Source of the DNA: an uncultured Algibacter sp.
GTDB lineage: Bacteria; Bacteroidota; Bacteroidia; Flavobacteriales; Flavobacteriaceae
DNA: 64,000 nucleotides
Assembly (NCBI GenBank): GCA_947502405.1
Contig: CANMZT010000009.1
Span: forward strand, 1 to 64,000
Direction: 5' to 3'
Both the position numbers and the translations under genes were made by a program. Shown in pieces: positions 1 to 9,767 of this stretch. Numbering within the stretch: position 1 is the stretch's first letter; the number at the start of each line of letters is the position of its first letter. Below the pieces are notes generated by a model. That model was not told the DNA's origin and ran no database searches. It was given only the letters and a program-made list of their open reading frames with translations.

Positions 1-193
1 AACCATTTGTTCATGTGTAGTTTTACAGCATGTGTGCACAACCCACAATGCAAGGCACTATTTGACCGCATTGTGGCAAAGGGGAAAAAGTAAAAAACTG
101 GCTTTAATAGCAGTTTGTAACAAACTAATTAAACAAGCTTTTGCTATCGCAAAATCAGGTCTATGTTATGATCCAGAGTATGCAGTAAAATAA
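1..193 (+). pseudogene. IS110-family transposase, C-terminal remnant with frameshift
   Basis: Frame 1 from the window edge reads a typical IS110 C-terminal region (MCSFTACVHNPQCKALFDRI, then VAKGK) and stops at 91-93. The rest of the family signature (KKLALIAVCNKLIKQAFAIA, then KSGLCYDPEYAVK) continues in frame 2 to the TAA at 191-193. The break lies in the A-run near 85-97, where one extra A accounts for the shift. IS110 transposases are DEDD recombinases without terminal inverted repeats. The 5' part lies outside the window, so only the tail can be judged. The IS end probably falls between 194 and 234, next to the accessory NTPase gene. Confidence 0.8.
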
Positions 194-234
194 TTAAAAA
201 AACACTTGGATTTTAGCTTAGTTCATTGTTAGCT

Positions 235-3200
235 TTAGTTATTTTCATATTCTTTAACTTCATTAGCTAGAACATTAATCCAAATCTTTCCATCTATTCT
301 ATTCTCTCCACAAGGTGTGTAGTTAGTGTAGCCTGGATATGATAGACCTATATCGTATTTATCTTTTTCTATTGTAGAAGCTGGTGCAAAAAATTCTGAA
401 TTTTTAGTTTGTAAAGGATGAATTCTACAACCAATTGGTTTAAACTCCCATGGATTTTCACCTCTTTCCATCGATGCTTTTTGAAGTGAGCAGGCGCCGT
501 CTTCCATTGCAAATACACAGCGAGTTTGATTAAAATGGTTTGGAAAATCTGGACTTATATATTTGTGTTGTTTTACCGCAGTCTTTTTTCCGGTGATATT
601 ACCCCAAATACCCTCTACAATATAATTCTTTGGTAAGTGTTCGAAATATTCAGGATACTTATTAACAATAGATTTAATTTTCTTTTCTTCATTTTCATCT
701 TCTAAATATACTCCATCATAACAGCATCTTGCCTCACAAAGTTTGTAATCACATGATTTCAGTTTAATAGCTTCATCCTTTTCAATTTGTTTGTCGAATT
801 TATTCTTCCAACGAATTGCAAAGTCAGTCAATACATTATCTTGGATTATATTTTCTTCAATTAATTTATTTATGGTCAAAATTAACATCTCTCTATTAAA
901 TTTTAAACCTTCAACTTTTCCTAGCTGACTTAGAAAACTTCTAATTGTATCTAGATTGTATGAATCGGTTAAAATTAAATTTGAGTGCAAAAAAAGGTTC
1001 CCAATAGGCAACTTCGGAATATAATTAATTTTAGGCTCATCTAAAGATTTATTATTTAAAATATAAAAAGAGCATAGTAAACTATATGCAAGGTCAGCTA
1101 GGTAGTGATAATTAGAATTAACTGATTTTTCGACTAATTCAAAAATTTCTTTTTCTTCTACTTTATGACCACGTCTAAGTTCATTTAATTTAGAATAGAT
1201 TGTGCCATAAATTGCATCCCAATCATGCTTTATTTCTTTCGCCAACTGAATGCCCTTTATGTATCGCTTTTCAGAAGAAGTATACTTTTTTTGTTCACTT
1301 AATACATTAGCGTGGCATATTTCGGAAATATCTATAGCATGAGGTAATTCATTTTCAGTTGCAATTTTAGAGATTTTTAACAATTCTTGGCTTGCCTTTT
1401 CTAGATACCCTAAAGCCCATAAAGCATCTGCATAGTTAACGCGTGAGATGAGTTCTGATTGTATATCTCCAGATTGTTCATAACCTTCTATACAAATTAA
1501 TGAATGCTGAATAACCTGGCTACTTTTATCTAAATCATGAAGTACTAGACACGCTGCATGACTAAAAGAAATATTTAAATCTTTATCATTAATTTGGTTT
1601 ACCTCATCTTCAACTGTCTTAAGTTTTTTATACGCTTGTTCAATTTTGCCGAGAGACCAAAGATTTTTAATATATTCGATTGAAGTAAGTATTTTTAGTC
1701 TTAAATCAACTACTTTATTCATGGCTTCCTCAACATATTTTAGAGCTTCTTTTGGTTTTGAATTTCTTCTTAAATATTTTGAGTATTGAATTTCAAATCT
1801 ATAATCTTCTTCTACATCATCGCTTTTCCATAATTCAAAGGTTTTTGCTTCATTTTTAGAATCTCCTTTGTAATAATAAGCTTCGGTTAAAAGAAAGTAA
1901 AGCCTATTTTTTAAATTAATGGTGATATTTTCATCAAGTAAATTTGTACAGATTTTAATAACACTATTGTAGTCACCAACAAGTAATTTATGTCTAGATA
2001 TTTCAACTAAACTTTTTATTTTAGTATTCACCAAATTTGGGGTTAAAGGGTTAATATACTTTATAAGAGCCAAAAAAGATTCAACAATACGAATTCTATC
2101 GGATATATCTCCGCTATTTAATAATTCGGCTATCAAGGTGGCTAAATCAAATTGAATTTTATCTATTAATGGGTGTCTTTCAATTAGTGTTTTAGCAGAT
2201 TCATAAAATACAGCTCTTCTAAACTCGCACGTCAATTCTAAATCTTTACTTTCATTTGCTGTAATTACTTTATAATCGTTTTTAGATATCGAAATACTCT
2301 TTCTATAATCATCATCTACTGCATTTTTTTCTAGTATTAAATTGATTATTTTAAAATCAAAAACAACACCCTGTAGTGAACTCCATAAAAGATGATTTCT
2401 AATTTTATCAGGAAAAGATAGCAATCTTACTCTAGCCATATCAATTGCTTTCGCAGGTAATTTTTTCAAGTAAGAATAGTTTACTTGCAGTTCACCTTTT
2501 TCATTTAACCACCCTGGTGTTTGCAAAATCTCATCAATAAAATCATTTAGTAAATCTAAATCACCTTTACATCGTCCTATTAATATCAATATACCTTCAT
2601 TATCTAATTGAGGCAATCTATCTTTTACAATATTAATTAAATCAGTTTTTTTTAGTTTACCAAGATTAATTTCAGTGATTAAATCATTTTCAAAATTTCT
2701 GATTTTGAATGAAAAATCATTTAAGGTTTGAAATTCGAAAGAATTCGTTTTTGCGGTTTCAGCAGGCCAATTAGAGATTAAGAATAATACTTTCCAATTA
2801 TTTTTATATGCTTCAGAGATAATTTCATATATAATTAATTGAGAGAATTGGTCAATCCAATGGAAGTCTTCGAAATATAGAATAATTCTAAAATCCTTCT
2901 CTTTTTTAAAAATCTCTTTAAACGCTAAAAGAGTAGACTTAATTATATTTTTTGTTTCATCTACGTAAAATTCGTTTTCATGTGAATGAGATTTGTTTTT
3001 AGCCTTTTTTCTTACGTCTTGTAACAAGTCTAGTAAATCTGAAGAATCTGATGAAAAATCTTTTATTGTATTTAAAACCTCAATAATATTGCCACTGCCA
3101 GGAATGGCAAAATTTGCTAGTACAGATATTGTTGATTTAGCAATTTTTTTATTTAGACTTTTTCCTTTTAAAAATTTAATTATTTGTGGTAAATGAATAC

Positions 3201-3525
3201 TAAATTGATGCCTTATCTTGTCAAAGGTGAAATCATACTGATGTTCTGTTTTTTCTATTGACCTCGTGGACAAGAATAACCAATCCAATTTAGAAGCGGA
3301 ATTTTCATATTCTGGAATAATCTCAATTTCTTTTTTACCTATTTCGGAATTAATAGGCTTCCAGTAACTAGATTTTTTGGCAATTTTTGAATAGAATTCT
3401 TGTATAAGTCTCGTTTTACCAATACCACTAGCAGCAGTTATTTGAACTATTTTCGGTCCATCTAAATTTTTGAATATACCTTCAAGAATATCTAATTCAT
3501 TTTTTCTAGAGTAAAAGCCTTTCAT
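235..3525 (-). CDS. STAND-like P-loop NTPase with TPR-like repeats and C-terminal cysteine-cluster domain
   Basis: This 1096-residue protein starts directly in an AAA_16/STAND-type NTPase. Walker A (ASGIGKTR) is at about 32-39 and Walker B (IILYFEDFHWID) at about 214-225. Residues of about 480-900 are alpha-helical and TPR-like, as in sensor regions of STAND proteins. The last 173 residues change character: cysteines at about 925, 930, 934, 935, 1003, 1012, 1033 and 1072, in patterns CEARCC, CVFAMEDGACSLQKA and GCRIHPL. These resemble the DUF3109/YkgJ-type metal-binding cysteine cluster. STAND NTPases with helical repeats are common in phage defence and signalling, so a defensive or stress-sensing role is inferred. 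It is a single gene with no operon partner. The upstream module at 3588-3660 is shared with the gene at 18426-20909. Confidence 0.75.
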   Translation of the reverse strand: MKGFYSRKNELDILEGIFKNLDGPKIVQITAASGIGKTRLIQEFYSKIAKKSSYWKPINSEIGKKEIEIIPEYENSASKLDWLFLSTRSIEKTEHQYDFTFDKIRHQFSIHLPQIIKFLKGKSLNKKIAKSTISVLANFAIPGSGNIIEVLNTIKDFSSDSSDLLDLLQDVRKKAKNKSHSHENEFYVDETKNIIKSTLLAFKEIFKKEKDFRIILYFEDFHWIDQFSQLIIYEIISEAYKNNWKVLFLISNWPAETAKTNSFEFQTLNDFSFKIRNFENDLITEINLGKLKKTDLINIVKDRLPQLDNEGILILIGRCKGDLDLLNDFIDEILQTPGWLNEKGELQVNYSYLKKLPAKAIDMARVRLLSFPDKIRNHLLWSSLQGVVFDFKIINLILEKNAVDDDYRKSISISKNDYKVITANESKDLELTCEFRRAVFYESAKTLIERHPLIDKIQFDLATLIAELLNSGDISDRIRIVESFLALIKYINPLTPNLVNTKIKSLVEISRHKLLVGDYNSVIKICTNLLDENITINLKNRLYFLLTEAYYYKGDSKNEAKTFELWKSDDVEEDYRFEIQYSKYLRRNSKPKEALKYVEEAMNKVVDLRLKILTSIEYIKNLWSLGKIEQAYKKLKTVEDEVNQINDKDLNISFSHAACLVLHDLDKSSQVIQHSLICIEGYEQSGDIQSELISRVNYADALWALGYLEKASQELLKISKIATENELPHAIDISEICHANVLSEQKKYTSSEKRYIKGIQLAKEIKHDWDAIYGTIYSKLNELRRGHKVEEKEIFELVEKSVNSNYHYLADLAYSLLCSFYILNNKSLDEPKINYIPKLPIGNLFLHSNLILTDSYNLDTIRSFLSQLGKVEGLKFNREMLILTINKLIEENIIQDNVLTDFAIRWKNKFDKQIEKDEAIKLKSCDYKLCEARCCYDGVYLEDENEEKKIKSIVNKYPEYFEHLPKNYIVEGIWGNITGKKTAVKQHKYISPDFPNHFNQTRCVFAMEDGACSLQKASMERGENPWEFKPIGCRIHPLQTKNSEFFAPASTIEKDKYDIGLSYPGYTNYTPCGENRIDGKIWINVLANEVKEYENN

Positions 3526-3587
3526 TATTAAGTTTTCAAGAATTTAGAATTTTAAAAGTTTATCGTTATAATTAAAGCTAATGTGGA

Positions 3588-3660
3588 GATATGGTTCCGT
3601 TTTAATGAACTATATCGGATGTTAAACGAAGTTATCCTTTTTTTCTGACAAAATCAAGTT
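3588..3660 (-). promoter_or_regulatory. Shared promoter plus 5'-leader hairpin, copy A
   Basis: On the minus strand a TTGA box (plus 3654-3657) lies 19 nt before TAACTTCG (plus 3627-3634). This is close to the Bacteroidota -33/-7 pattern (TTTG, about 20 nt, TAnnTTTG). A hairpin follows near the expected transcript start: arms 3588-3597 and 3607-3616, 10 bp with one G-T pair, and a 9-nt loop. The ATG of the NTPase gene is about 60 nt further on. About 60 of 68 positions (3593-3660) match the region upstream of the nuclease-NTPase gene at 20944-21011. Confidence 0.65.
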
Positions 3661-3733
3661 AAACAATAGTTCAATATTCCAGATTAGTTTCCTGCTTTAC
3701 TGAAACAAGTTCAGCACAAGTCGCAGAAATGTA

Positions 3734-6700
3734 TCACTTCTCAACCACAACCCATTTCCCCTTAGTTCTTACCAAAAACTCATTATCATACATCGCTTCA
3801 GCTTGAACTCCCGGTAAATAATAGGTACCCAAATACGAAGCGTTTAGCATCACATTAAAAGTTTTGGTGCTGTGTTTGCCTTTTTCAGGTAAATCAAAAT
3901 AGAAATACACACGGTCGTCCCGAATATCGGTATGTCTTGCGGCACTTGAGGTATTGCTACCAAAAGCTGTAAAACGCGTATTTACAATTTCCCAACCCGA
4001 TGGAAAAATTTGGGTAAGGGCGACATCATTCACTTTACTATTTTTTAAATTACTTACGCGCACAGTAGCTACAAAATCCTGACCTTGCATCAATTTAGAG
4101 ACATCAATAAGGTTGCCTTGTAAATCTTTGTATTGCACCGACACGCTTAATCCCCGTTGTTCTGCTAACTCTTTACCTAGTGGTAACTTCCCTGAGTTTA
4201 ATACACGCACATAAACCACATTGTCTTTTGTGTTTTTCAATACTAAACTATTCACACCATCAGCAATGTTGAGGTCACGCTGTGCGATAGCATTTTTAGT
4301 AGTAATGCTTTCCATTTTTCCGTTAATGGTATAGTTAAGGTGTAATGCTTTTCCACCATTGGCATTTACTAGTTTCGCCATGGCTAACAAACTGTAAGCC
4401 GTGGTTTGTGTACTCATCCAACGGTTACTTGATAAATCTTTAGCAATGGTTTCAGCCAATTCTCGGGTTTTAGAGTTTTTAGTCAGCACCATAGTTTCTA
4501 AAGCCATGGCACGATTTCTATCTACCGAACCATAGGTATAATAATTATAGCGTTGTGGTTTAAAATTAATATTAGCCGATTGCGAAATCTTATCGCTCGC
4601 TTCTTGTTGTCCTGCCAAAGCATAGGCGGCCGACAATCGCCATTTGGCTTCGTTTGAGATTTCACTAAACTCTCGTAAGCGGTTCATACTTGCTAAATCT
4701 GGACTGCCAGCTAAAGCTAAAGTGTACAACCTATAAGCTTGTGCTAAATCAGAATTGTAGCTTCGGTAACTTGGTCGCCAATTTCTAGCCGTTTGTTTCT
4801 GGTATTTTAACCAATTGCTTTTAAAGGTTAACGGTAACACGTAGCCTTTCTTTTCGGCTTCAATCATAAAATGGCCAGCGTAACTGGTACCCCAATCGTT
4901 GGCATTGTTTTCTCCCATCCAATAGCTTAAGCCTCCATGTGCTCTTTGAAAATGTCCGAGACGTGTAATGCCTTTTTCAATATTGTCTCTAATTTTTTTC
5001 TTCTTATCAAAGGTTAAATCAAAAATATCTTCTAAAAATAACTGCGGAAATACACTCGATGTGGTTTGCTCCACACAACCATGAGGATACCGAATTAAAT
5101 ATTCCAAGCGTCTCGTAAAATCCATTGGCGGTAAGGTTGAAAACTCAACGGTTGCCGAATTTGTTCCTGCAACACCAAAGGTTGAAAACTCCAAAGTTTC
5201 AGCCCCATTTGCTGTGAGTGTTTTATCAATAGCTTTAGAGGTAATTGGGTTTGTATTCTCTACATCCAACTCTACTTTATATCTTGATGTTTCGCCGTGG
5301 CCTGAAGCAATAACTTCAACAGTATTGGTGCCTTTGGCTTTACTTACATCCAATTCAAAATATGCCATTTGCTCATCGGGTTTAGCAAAACTCAACGTTT
5401 GTTTAGCATTGCCAACAACCGAAATACCCTCACTTAATTTTAAACTGATATTGACATTTTTCACTTTGGGTTCCATAGCAAAAACAGTAACAGGTAAGGT
5501 TACTTTTTCACCAGGGCTTAATTTCCGTGGTAACGTTGCCAACACCATCAACGGTTTTTTAACAGGAACGGTTTTATCTGTACTTCCGTATGCTTCGTTT
5601 GCGTTATTTCCAGCCACTACCATGGTACGTACCGAACCAATATAATTAGGTAATTTTATTTGATGCGTTTTTGTTTTTCCAGCATCCAATTTAAAAGGGC
5701 CTAAATAGGTAACCACAGGCTTAAAACGATTTGCTTTTTTGTTTTTACCACCAGCGGCACTACCATCGCCACCAATAGCAAATACCTGATCTATACTACC
5801 CGAATAGGCACCAATTACATCATCAAAAACATCCCAAGTTTTTACACCTAAAGCTTCACGCTTGTAAAATTCTGCCCAAGCATTTGGGGTTTTAAATCGG
5901 GTTAAATCCAGTAAACCTTCCTCCACCATCGCGATTGTATAGGTCATGGGTTTATTATCTTTCTCAGACACTTTTACTTCAAAGGTTTGTTCTGGCTTTA
6001 GCGTTTCTGGCATTTGCAATTCGGGGTGCAATTTGGTGTTAGGGTTTTCTACCATAATTGGAATGACGCCATATAAACGAATAGGTAAATCGTTCGCTGT
6101 AATGGCATGCGGTTGTAATAGTGAAATATTTACAAATACATTGGGCGCCATTTCTTTAGTGACAGGAATATCAACAACTGTTTCGCCTTTTGCCGTTTTT
6201 ACCCATTTATAGTCCAATACTTCAGTGCCATTTTCAATGCTTACCAAAGCGCGACCTTCACTACCAGAGGCAAATGTAACCTTGGCTGTTTCTCCCACAT
6301 TATAGTTTTCCTTATCCGCAGAAAACACTAACATTTTAGCGGCCTCTTTTTCAGATGATGGCGCTTTTTGCCACCAGTTTTTATAGAAATAGGCAGTGCG
6401 CCCCGTGGCATGACCACTCGCTGGATCTACCACACGTATCAAATACCGTCCGCGATCTTCATCAGGAATTTTTATATTGAAATTAGCCTTACCATGAGCA
6501 TCAGTATTCACTTTTAAAGTTTTATAGGGTCTATGATATTTACTAGACACATAGCTGGCTAAATCATCGTATGAGGAATTCCACCACCAACGCCATTCAA
6601 CTTTATAAATTTTAACCTCAAGATTATTACGTTTTACGGGTTTAGAATTTTCGTCAACCACAACCACATCAAAGGTTTGATTTTCATCTGTAAAAAATGA

Positions 6701-9304
6701 ACCATAAGCATTGCCTTTTGGCGAACGTAAACCCACAAACGAACTGTAAGGCGCATATTTTTTGGTAAAGGCATCCATGGAAAAATCGCCACCATTTTCA
6801 AAGGCTCTTACTAAAAACTGAACATTCAACATTCCCGGAGCATTCTTCCCGATGTTGAGTTTTTTATTTATAGTGGCTAACCCTTCTTCATTCACTTTGC
6901 CTTCAAAAACAGTTACTTCTTCCGTTTGAAATTTTCGTATAGGGTCATTAAAGGTGTAGTTTTTATATTTTTCAAAAGCAGTGTAAGCTGAACTAAACTT
7001 CGCCTTCACTTCAGCTTTTAAATTTTTTCCTGGAGCACCATGTAACCATGTCACATCCAAATCGCCTTTAAGAGGTTTAGTGCTTGAAAGCATCTCATCA
7101 TCAAAATCAATTTTAATTTTTAGACGGTTTGGTTTTACGGTTTCAATTTTAAGGGTTTTATTAAACGTAGCGCCACCGACTGAAACTTTTGCATTGTAAT
7201 TCCCTGTTTTATCTTCTGAAGCTGTTGGTACGGTAAACTTGTAGAAGTTATTGAGGTTATCAGCAGTTACGTTTTTATAAACCAATTTTCCGTTAGGATC
7301 TGTTAATTCTAACTTTATGGGATGACGCTTTGGAAGTGGATTTGCATTATCATTCAACATAAAGGTTAAATGCAAAGTGTCTCCCGGTCGCCAAACCCCG
7401 CGTTCGCCATACAAATAGCCTTTTAAACCCCGCTGTAAACGATGACCAGATACATCAAACTTACTAAGCGATAAGGAATTTCCATCTTGCAACTTCACAT
7501 AAGTGGTGTTATTCCCTTTTGAAACTATGGCGAAATTAGCGTGCTTATCGGCATCAATAGTGGTTAATCCTTGGGCATCAGTAGGTCTGCTTGCAATTTC
7601 TTGCTGTTGAAAATTATAAAGTGCAACTTTAGCATTCGCTTCTGGCTCCGTATTTAAAATATTGGTAACCGCAAAATAATAGGAGTTATTCCCACCTCGT
7701 TTTGCAATAACACCAAGGTTCGATGCTAATAGATTTTGTGATACGATTTTACGCTCGTTGTAATAGGCATCGTGACATGGGTTTTGTTCCTCGCGCCAAT
7801 TGTAGCTGTAATTTTTATAGCGATACAATAAATTATCCCAATACATTTCCTCGCGCAATTCTTCATCTTCTGAAGCTAAATCATCATTGTTTTCCTTGTA
7901 GTAATCTTCCTCGTAATACGTGTCATAATCATCATTTTCAGAACGTGATGTAGTGGCATTGGCTTCACAATCGTATAAAGAGTAACGGCGGTCGTAACTT
8001 AACTCAATACGATAAATGGCGCCTGCATCTGCTTGAAAAAACTTGGATAAATCAATACTATAGGCTTTCCATTTCCCAGTGTTTTCTGAGGCGGTTTGGA
8101 GTTGAATGGTTTGTTTTGCAATACGACGGCCAACCTTCTTTATATCGTATCTGTTGTTGCTATTCAAATTATTGTCTTGAAGAAACTGAAGCACATTATC
8201 TTCAAATATTTTAATCACACGTACATCAACGGCACTTAAATTTACGGCTTCAAAATTGAATTTTAATTCTTGAGAATTTGGTAAAATGGTGCCATTACTT
8301 ATCAATCTTACTTGCGGCTTTAAATCTTCAAAGACAATAGTTTCAGAAAAGGGTTGCTTCAATTTATAACCATCAGTATTCTTTATACCTTGAAATATAT
8401 CAACTTGAATATTACCTACTAACTTGCTGTCTGGATATACTTTTAATACATTGCCTTCAACAATATATCTTGGGTTTTTTACGTTTTGAATGGATACTAA
8501 GCCATCAAAATTTTGCTGTTTTTTTAAAGGATCAGAAAAGTTAATGGATAAAAATTGCTCGGGCGACTGTGTTACTTCGGTATCCACTATAGTAAAGTTG
8601 TTTTTACCTGGAATTACAACAGTGTTTTCGCCTTCGTTCTCTGCCTTAATGGCTTTTCCGTTCCATTTTACAAGGATTTTGCTGTCTTCAACGAAGCGGT
8701 TAATACTATCAATTTTAAATTCGAAATGCTTGGAACTCGTATTCAATTCATTGAAAACAACATTTAGTTTTTTCCCGTTTTGTGATGCTTCAACCAAGGT
8801 TTTTGCATCTTCAATTGTAATAATATCGGCAGATTTTATAACACCTTCTAAATATTGCCATGCTTTGCTGTAGGATTGCAAACTATTGGTAACCACATTA
8901 AAACTAGGGGTTATGGTTTTAAATTGAAAGGTGTAATCTTCAAAACCATCAGGCATATTATTGTAGATGTCTTTCAGTTTAACGGTAACGGTGTATTCGG
9001 TATCAGGCTCTAAATGCTCATCAGGTGTAAATAGTAAGCTGTGTTTGTTGGCAAGGGTTAATTTACCTTCAACGTGCGGTGTTATGGAAACAATATTATC
9101 GGTTATTTCTTGTCCCATTTCCCAACCTTCTACATCATTGGCTAAATTGATTTGGATAGGATTTGCTACGGAAGTCATTCCAGAAGTGGTGTAGCTGACA
9201 TAATCTCGGAACTTGAAAATATTATCGGTTTCTACGGGCTTCTTTTTACATGAAATCGCTAGTGCAACTATGATTACAAAAGCAAGGCGTTTTTTGAATG
9301 ACAT
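3734..9304 (-). CDS. Alpha-2-macroglobulin family lipoprotein
   Basis: This 1856-residue protein has a lipoprotein signal peptide (VALAISC, lipid-attached Cys at about 19). Next come N-terminal Ig-like/MG domains, a long macroglobulin body and an alpha-alpha barrel-type thioester region with YPHGCVEQTTS at about residue 1410. The CxEQ motif forms the internal thioester that traps attacking proteases. Bacterial A2Ms are envelope-anchored protease inhibitors thought to protect the periplasm, and many are encoded beside the penicillin-binding protein pbpC. No pbpC is next to this copy. Length and motif order suit the large Bacteroidota (yfhM-like) type. The gene stands alone and the start is fixed by the lipobox. 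Confidence 0.93.
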   Translation of the reverse strand: MSFKKRLAFVIIVALAISCKKKPVETDNIFKFRDYVSYTTSGMTSVANPIQINLANDVEGWEMGQEITDNIVSITPHVEGKLTLANKHSLLFTPDEHLEPDTEYTVTVKLKDIYNNMPDGFEDYTFQFKTITPSFNVVTNSLQSYSKAWQYLEGVIKSADIITIEDAKTLVEASQNGKKLNVVFNELNTSSKHFEFKIDSINRFVEDSKILVKWNGKAIKAENEGENTVVIPGKNNFTIVDTEVTQSPEQFLSINFSDPLKKQQNFDGLVSIQNVKNPRYIVEGNVLKVYPDSKLVGNIQVDIFQGIKNTDGYKLKQPFSETIVFEDLKPQVRLISNGTILPNSQELKFNFEAVNLSAVDVRVIKIFEDNVLQFLQDNNLNSNNRYDIKKVGRRIAKQTIQLQTASENTGKWKAYSIDLSKFFQADAGAIYRIELSYDRRYSLYDCEANATTSRSENDDYDTYYEEDYYKENNDDLASEDEELREEMYWDNLLYRYKNYSYNWREEQNPCHDAYYNERKIVSQNLLASNLGVIAKRGGNNSYYFAVTNILNTEPEANAKVALYNFQQQEIASRPTDAQGLTTIDADKHANFAIVSKGNNTTYVKLQDGNSLSLSKFDVSGHRLQRGLKGYLYGERGVWRPGDTLHLTFMLNDNANPLPKRHPIKLELTDPNGKLVYKNVTADNLNNFYKFTVPTASEDKTGNYNAKVSVGGATFNKTLKIETVKPNRLKIKIDFDDEMLSSTKPLKGDLDVTWLHGAPGKNLKAEVKAKFSSAYTAFEKYKNYTFNDPIRKFQTEEVTVFEGKVNEEGLATINKKLNIGKNAPGMLNVQFLVRAFENGGDFSMDAFTKKYAPYSSFVGLRSPKGNAYGSFFTDENQTFDVVVVDENSKPVKRNNLEVKIYKVEWRWWWNSSYDDLASYVSSKYHRPYKTLKVNTDAHGKANFNIKIPDEDRGRYLIRVVDPASGHATGRTAYFYKNWWQKAPSSEKEAAKMLVFSADKENYNVGETAKVTFASGSEGRALVSIENGTEVLDYKWVKTAKGETVVDIPVTKEMAPNVFVNISLLQPHAITANDLPIRLYGVIPIMVENPNTKLHPELQMPETLKPEQTFEVKVSEKDNKPMTYTIAMVEEGLLDLTRFKTPNAWAEFYKREALGVKTWDVFDDVIGAYSGSIDQVFAIGGDGSAAGGKNKKANRFKPVVTYLGPFKLDAGKTKTHQIKLPNYIGSVRTMVVAGNNANEAYGSTDKTVPVKKPLMVLATLPRKLSPGEKVTLPVTVFAMEPKVKNVNISLKLSEGISVVGNAKQTLSFAKPDEQMAYFELDVSKAKGTNTVEVIASGHGETSRYKVELDVENTNPITSKAIDKTLTANGAETLEFSTFGVAGTNSATVEFSTLPPMDFTRRLEYLIRYPHGCVEQTTSSVFPQLFLEDIFDLTFDKKKKIRDNIEKGITRLGHFQRAHGGLSYWMGENNANDWGTSYAGHFMIEAEKKGYVLPLTFKSNWLKYQKQTARNWRPSYRSYNSDLAQAYRLYTLALAGSPDLASMNRLREFSEISNEAKWRLSAAYALAGQQEASDKISQSANINFKPQRYNYYTYGSVDRNRAMALETMVLTKNSKTRELAETIAKDLSSNRWMSTQTTAYSLLAMAKLVNANGGKALHLNYTINGKMESITTKNAIAQRDLNIADGVNSLVLKNTKDNVVYVRVLNSGKLPLGKELAEQRGLSVSVQYKDLQGNLIDVSKLMQGQDFVATVRVSNLKNSKVNDVALTQIFPSGWEIVNTRFTAFGSNTSSAARHTDIRDDRVYFYFDLPEKGKHSTKTFNVMLNASYLGTYYLPGVQAEAMYDNEFLVRTKGKWVVVEK

Positions 9305-9453
9305 GATGAAGATATTTAAATGAACAAATTACTGAAAAAACGAAAGCGTAGGTAGAATCTCGTTAATTTAATTACGCAGGAATTTTGAGGTTTAGTCTTT
9401 TTGTTGATGTTAAATATCTCTTAAGGTTTTTTAATTTTTAGTTTATTAGGAAG

Positions 9454-9566
9454 AACCCACCCCTTAATCCCCTCCCGAGAGGGGAAACGAATGCGGATAT
9501 ATGGACTGTATTAAATAAGTTATGAGTTTGAGTATTCCCCTCCTTGGAGGGGTTGGGGGTGGGTTT
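9454..9566. repeat. REPIN-like repeat, copy 1 of a direct pair
   Basis: The unit is bounded by C-rich and G-rich arms in inverted orientation: AACCCACCCC...CCCCTCC at the left and the near reverse complement GGAGGGGTTGGGGGTGGG at the right. It encloses a linker of about 60 bp. The right arm also holds the palindrome CCCTCCTTGGAGGG. A nearly identical unit lies at 9656-9767 in the same orientation. Two G/C-rich palindromic arms around a short linker recall REPINs. The 9305-9720 interval holds only these repeats and AT-rich DNA. Confidence 0.75.
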
Positions 9567-9655
9567 GTAATTTATATCGCAAATAAAGTCAGATAGTTTC
9601 AAAATATATCTATAGATATTGTACCGTATTTTAAGTTATGAACTTATACTATTTT

Positions 9656-9767
9656 ACCCACTCCTTAATCCCTTACCTAGAGGGGAAACGAATGCGGATA
9701 TATGGACTGCATTAAATAAATTATGAGTTTGAGTGTTCCCCTCCTTGGAGGGGTTGGGGGTGGGTTT
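9656..9767. repeat. REPIN-like repeat, copy 2, overlapping the DUF559 gene 3' end
   Basis: Second direct copy of the unit at 9454-9566. The linker is nearly identical (it shares CGAATGCGGATATATGGACT) and the C-rich left arm is slightly diverged. Its right arm lies inside the 3' end of the DUF559 gene, where it encodes the odd protein tail THPQPLQGGEHSNS. This physical link between repeat and gene is discussed as a finding. Confidence 0.75.

Noticed and set aside
3734-9304. A2M-PBP1C operon
   Set aside because: The expected pbpC partner is absent from both flanks, so no operon is claimed.
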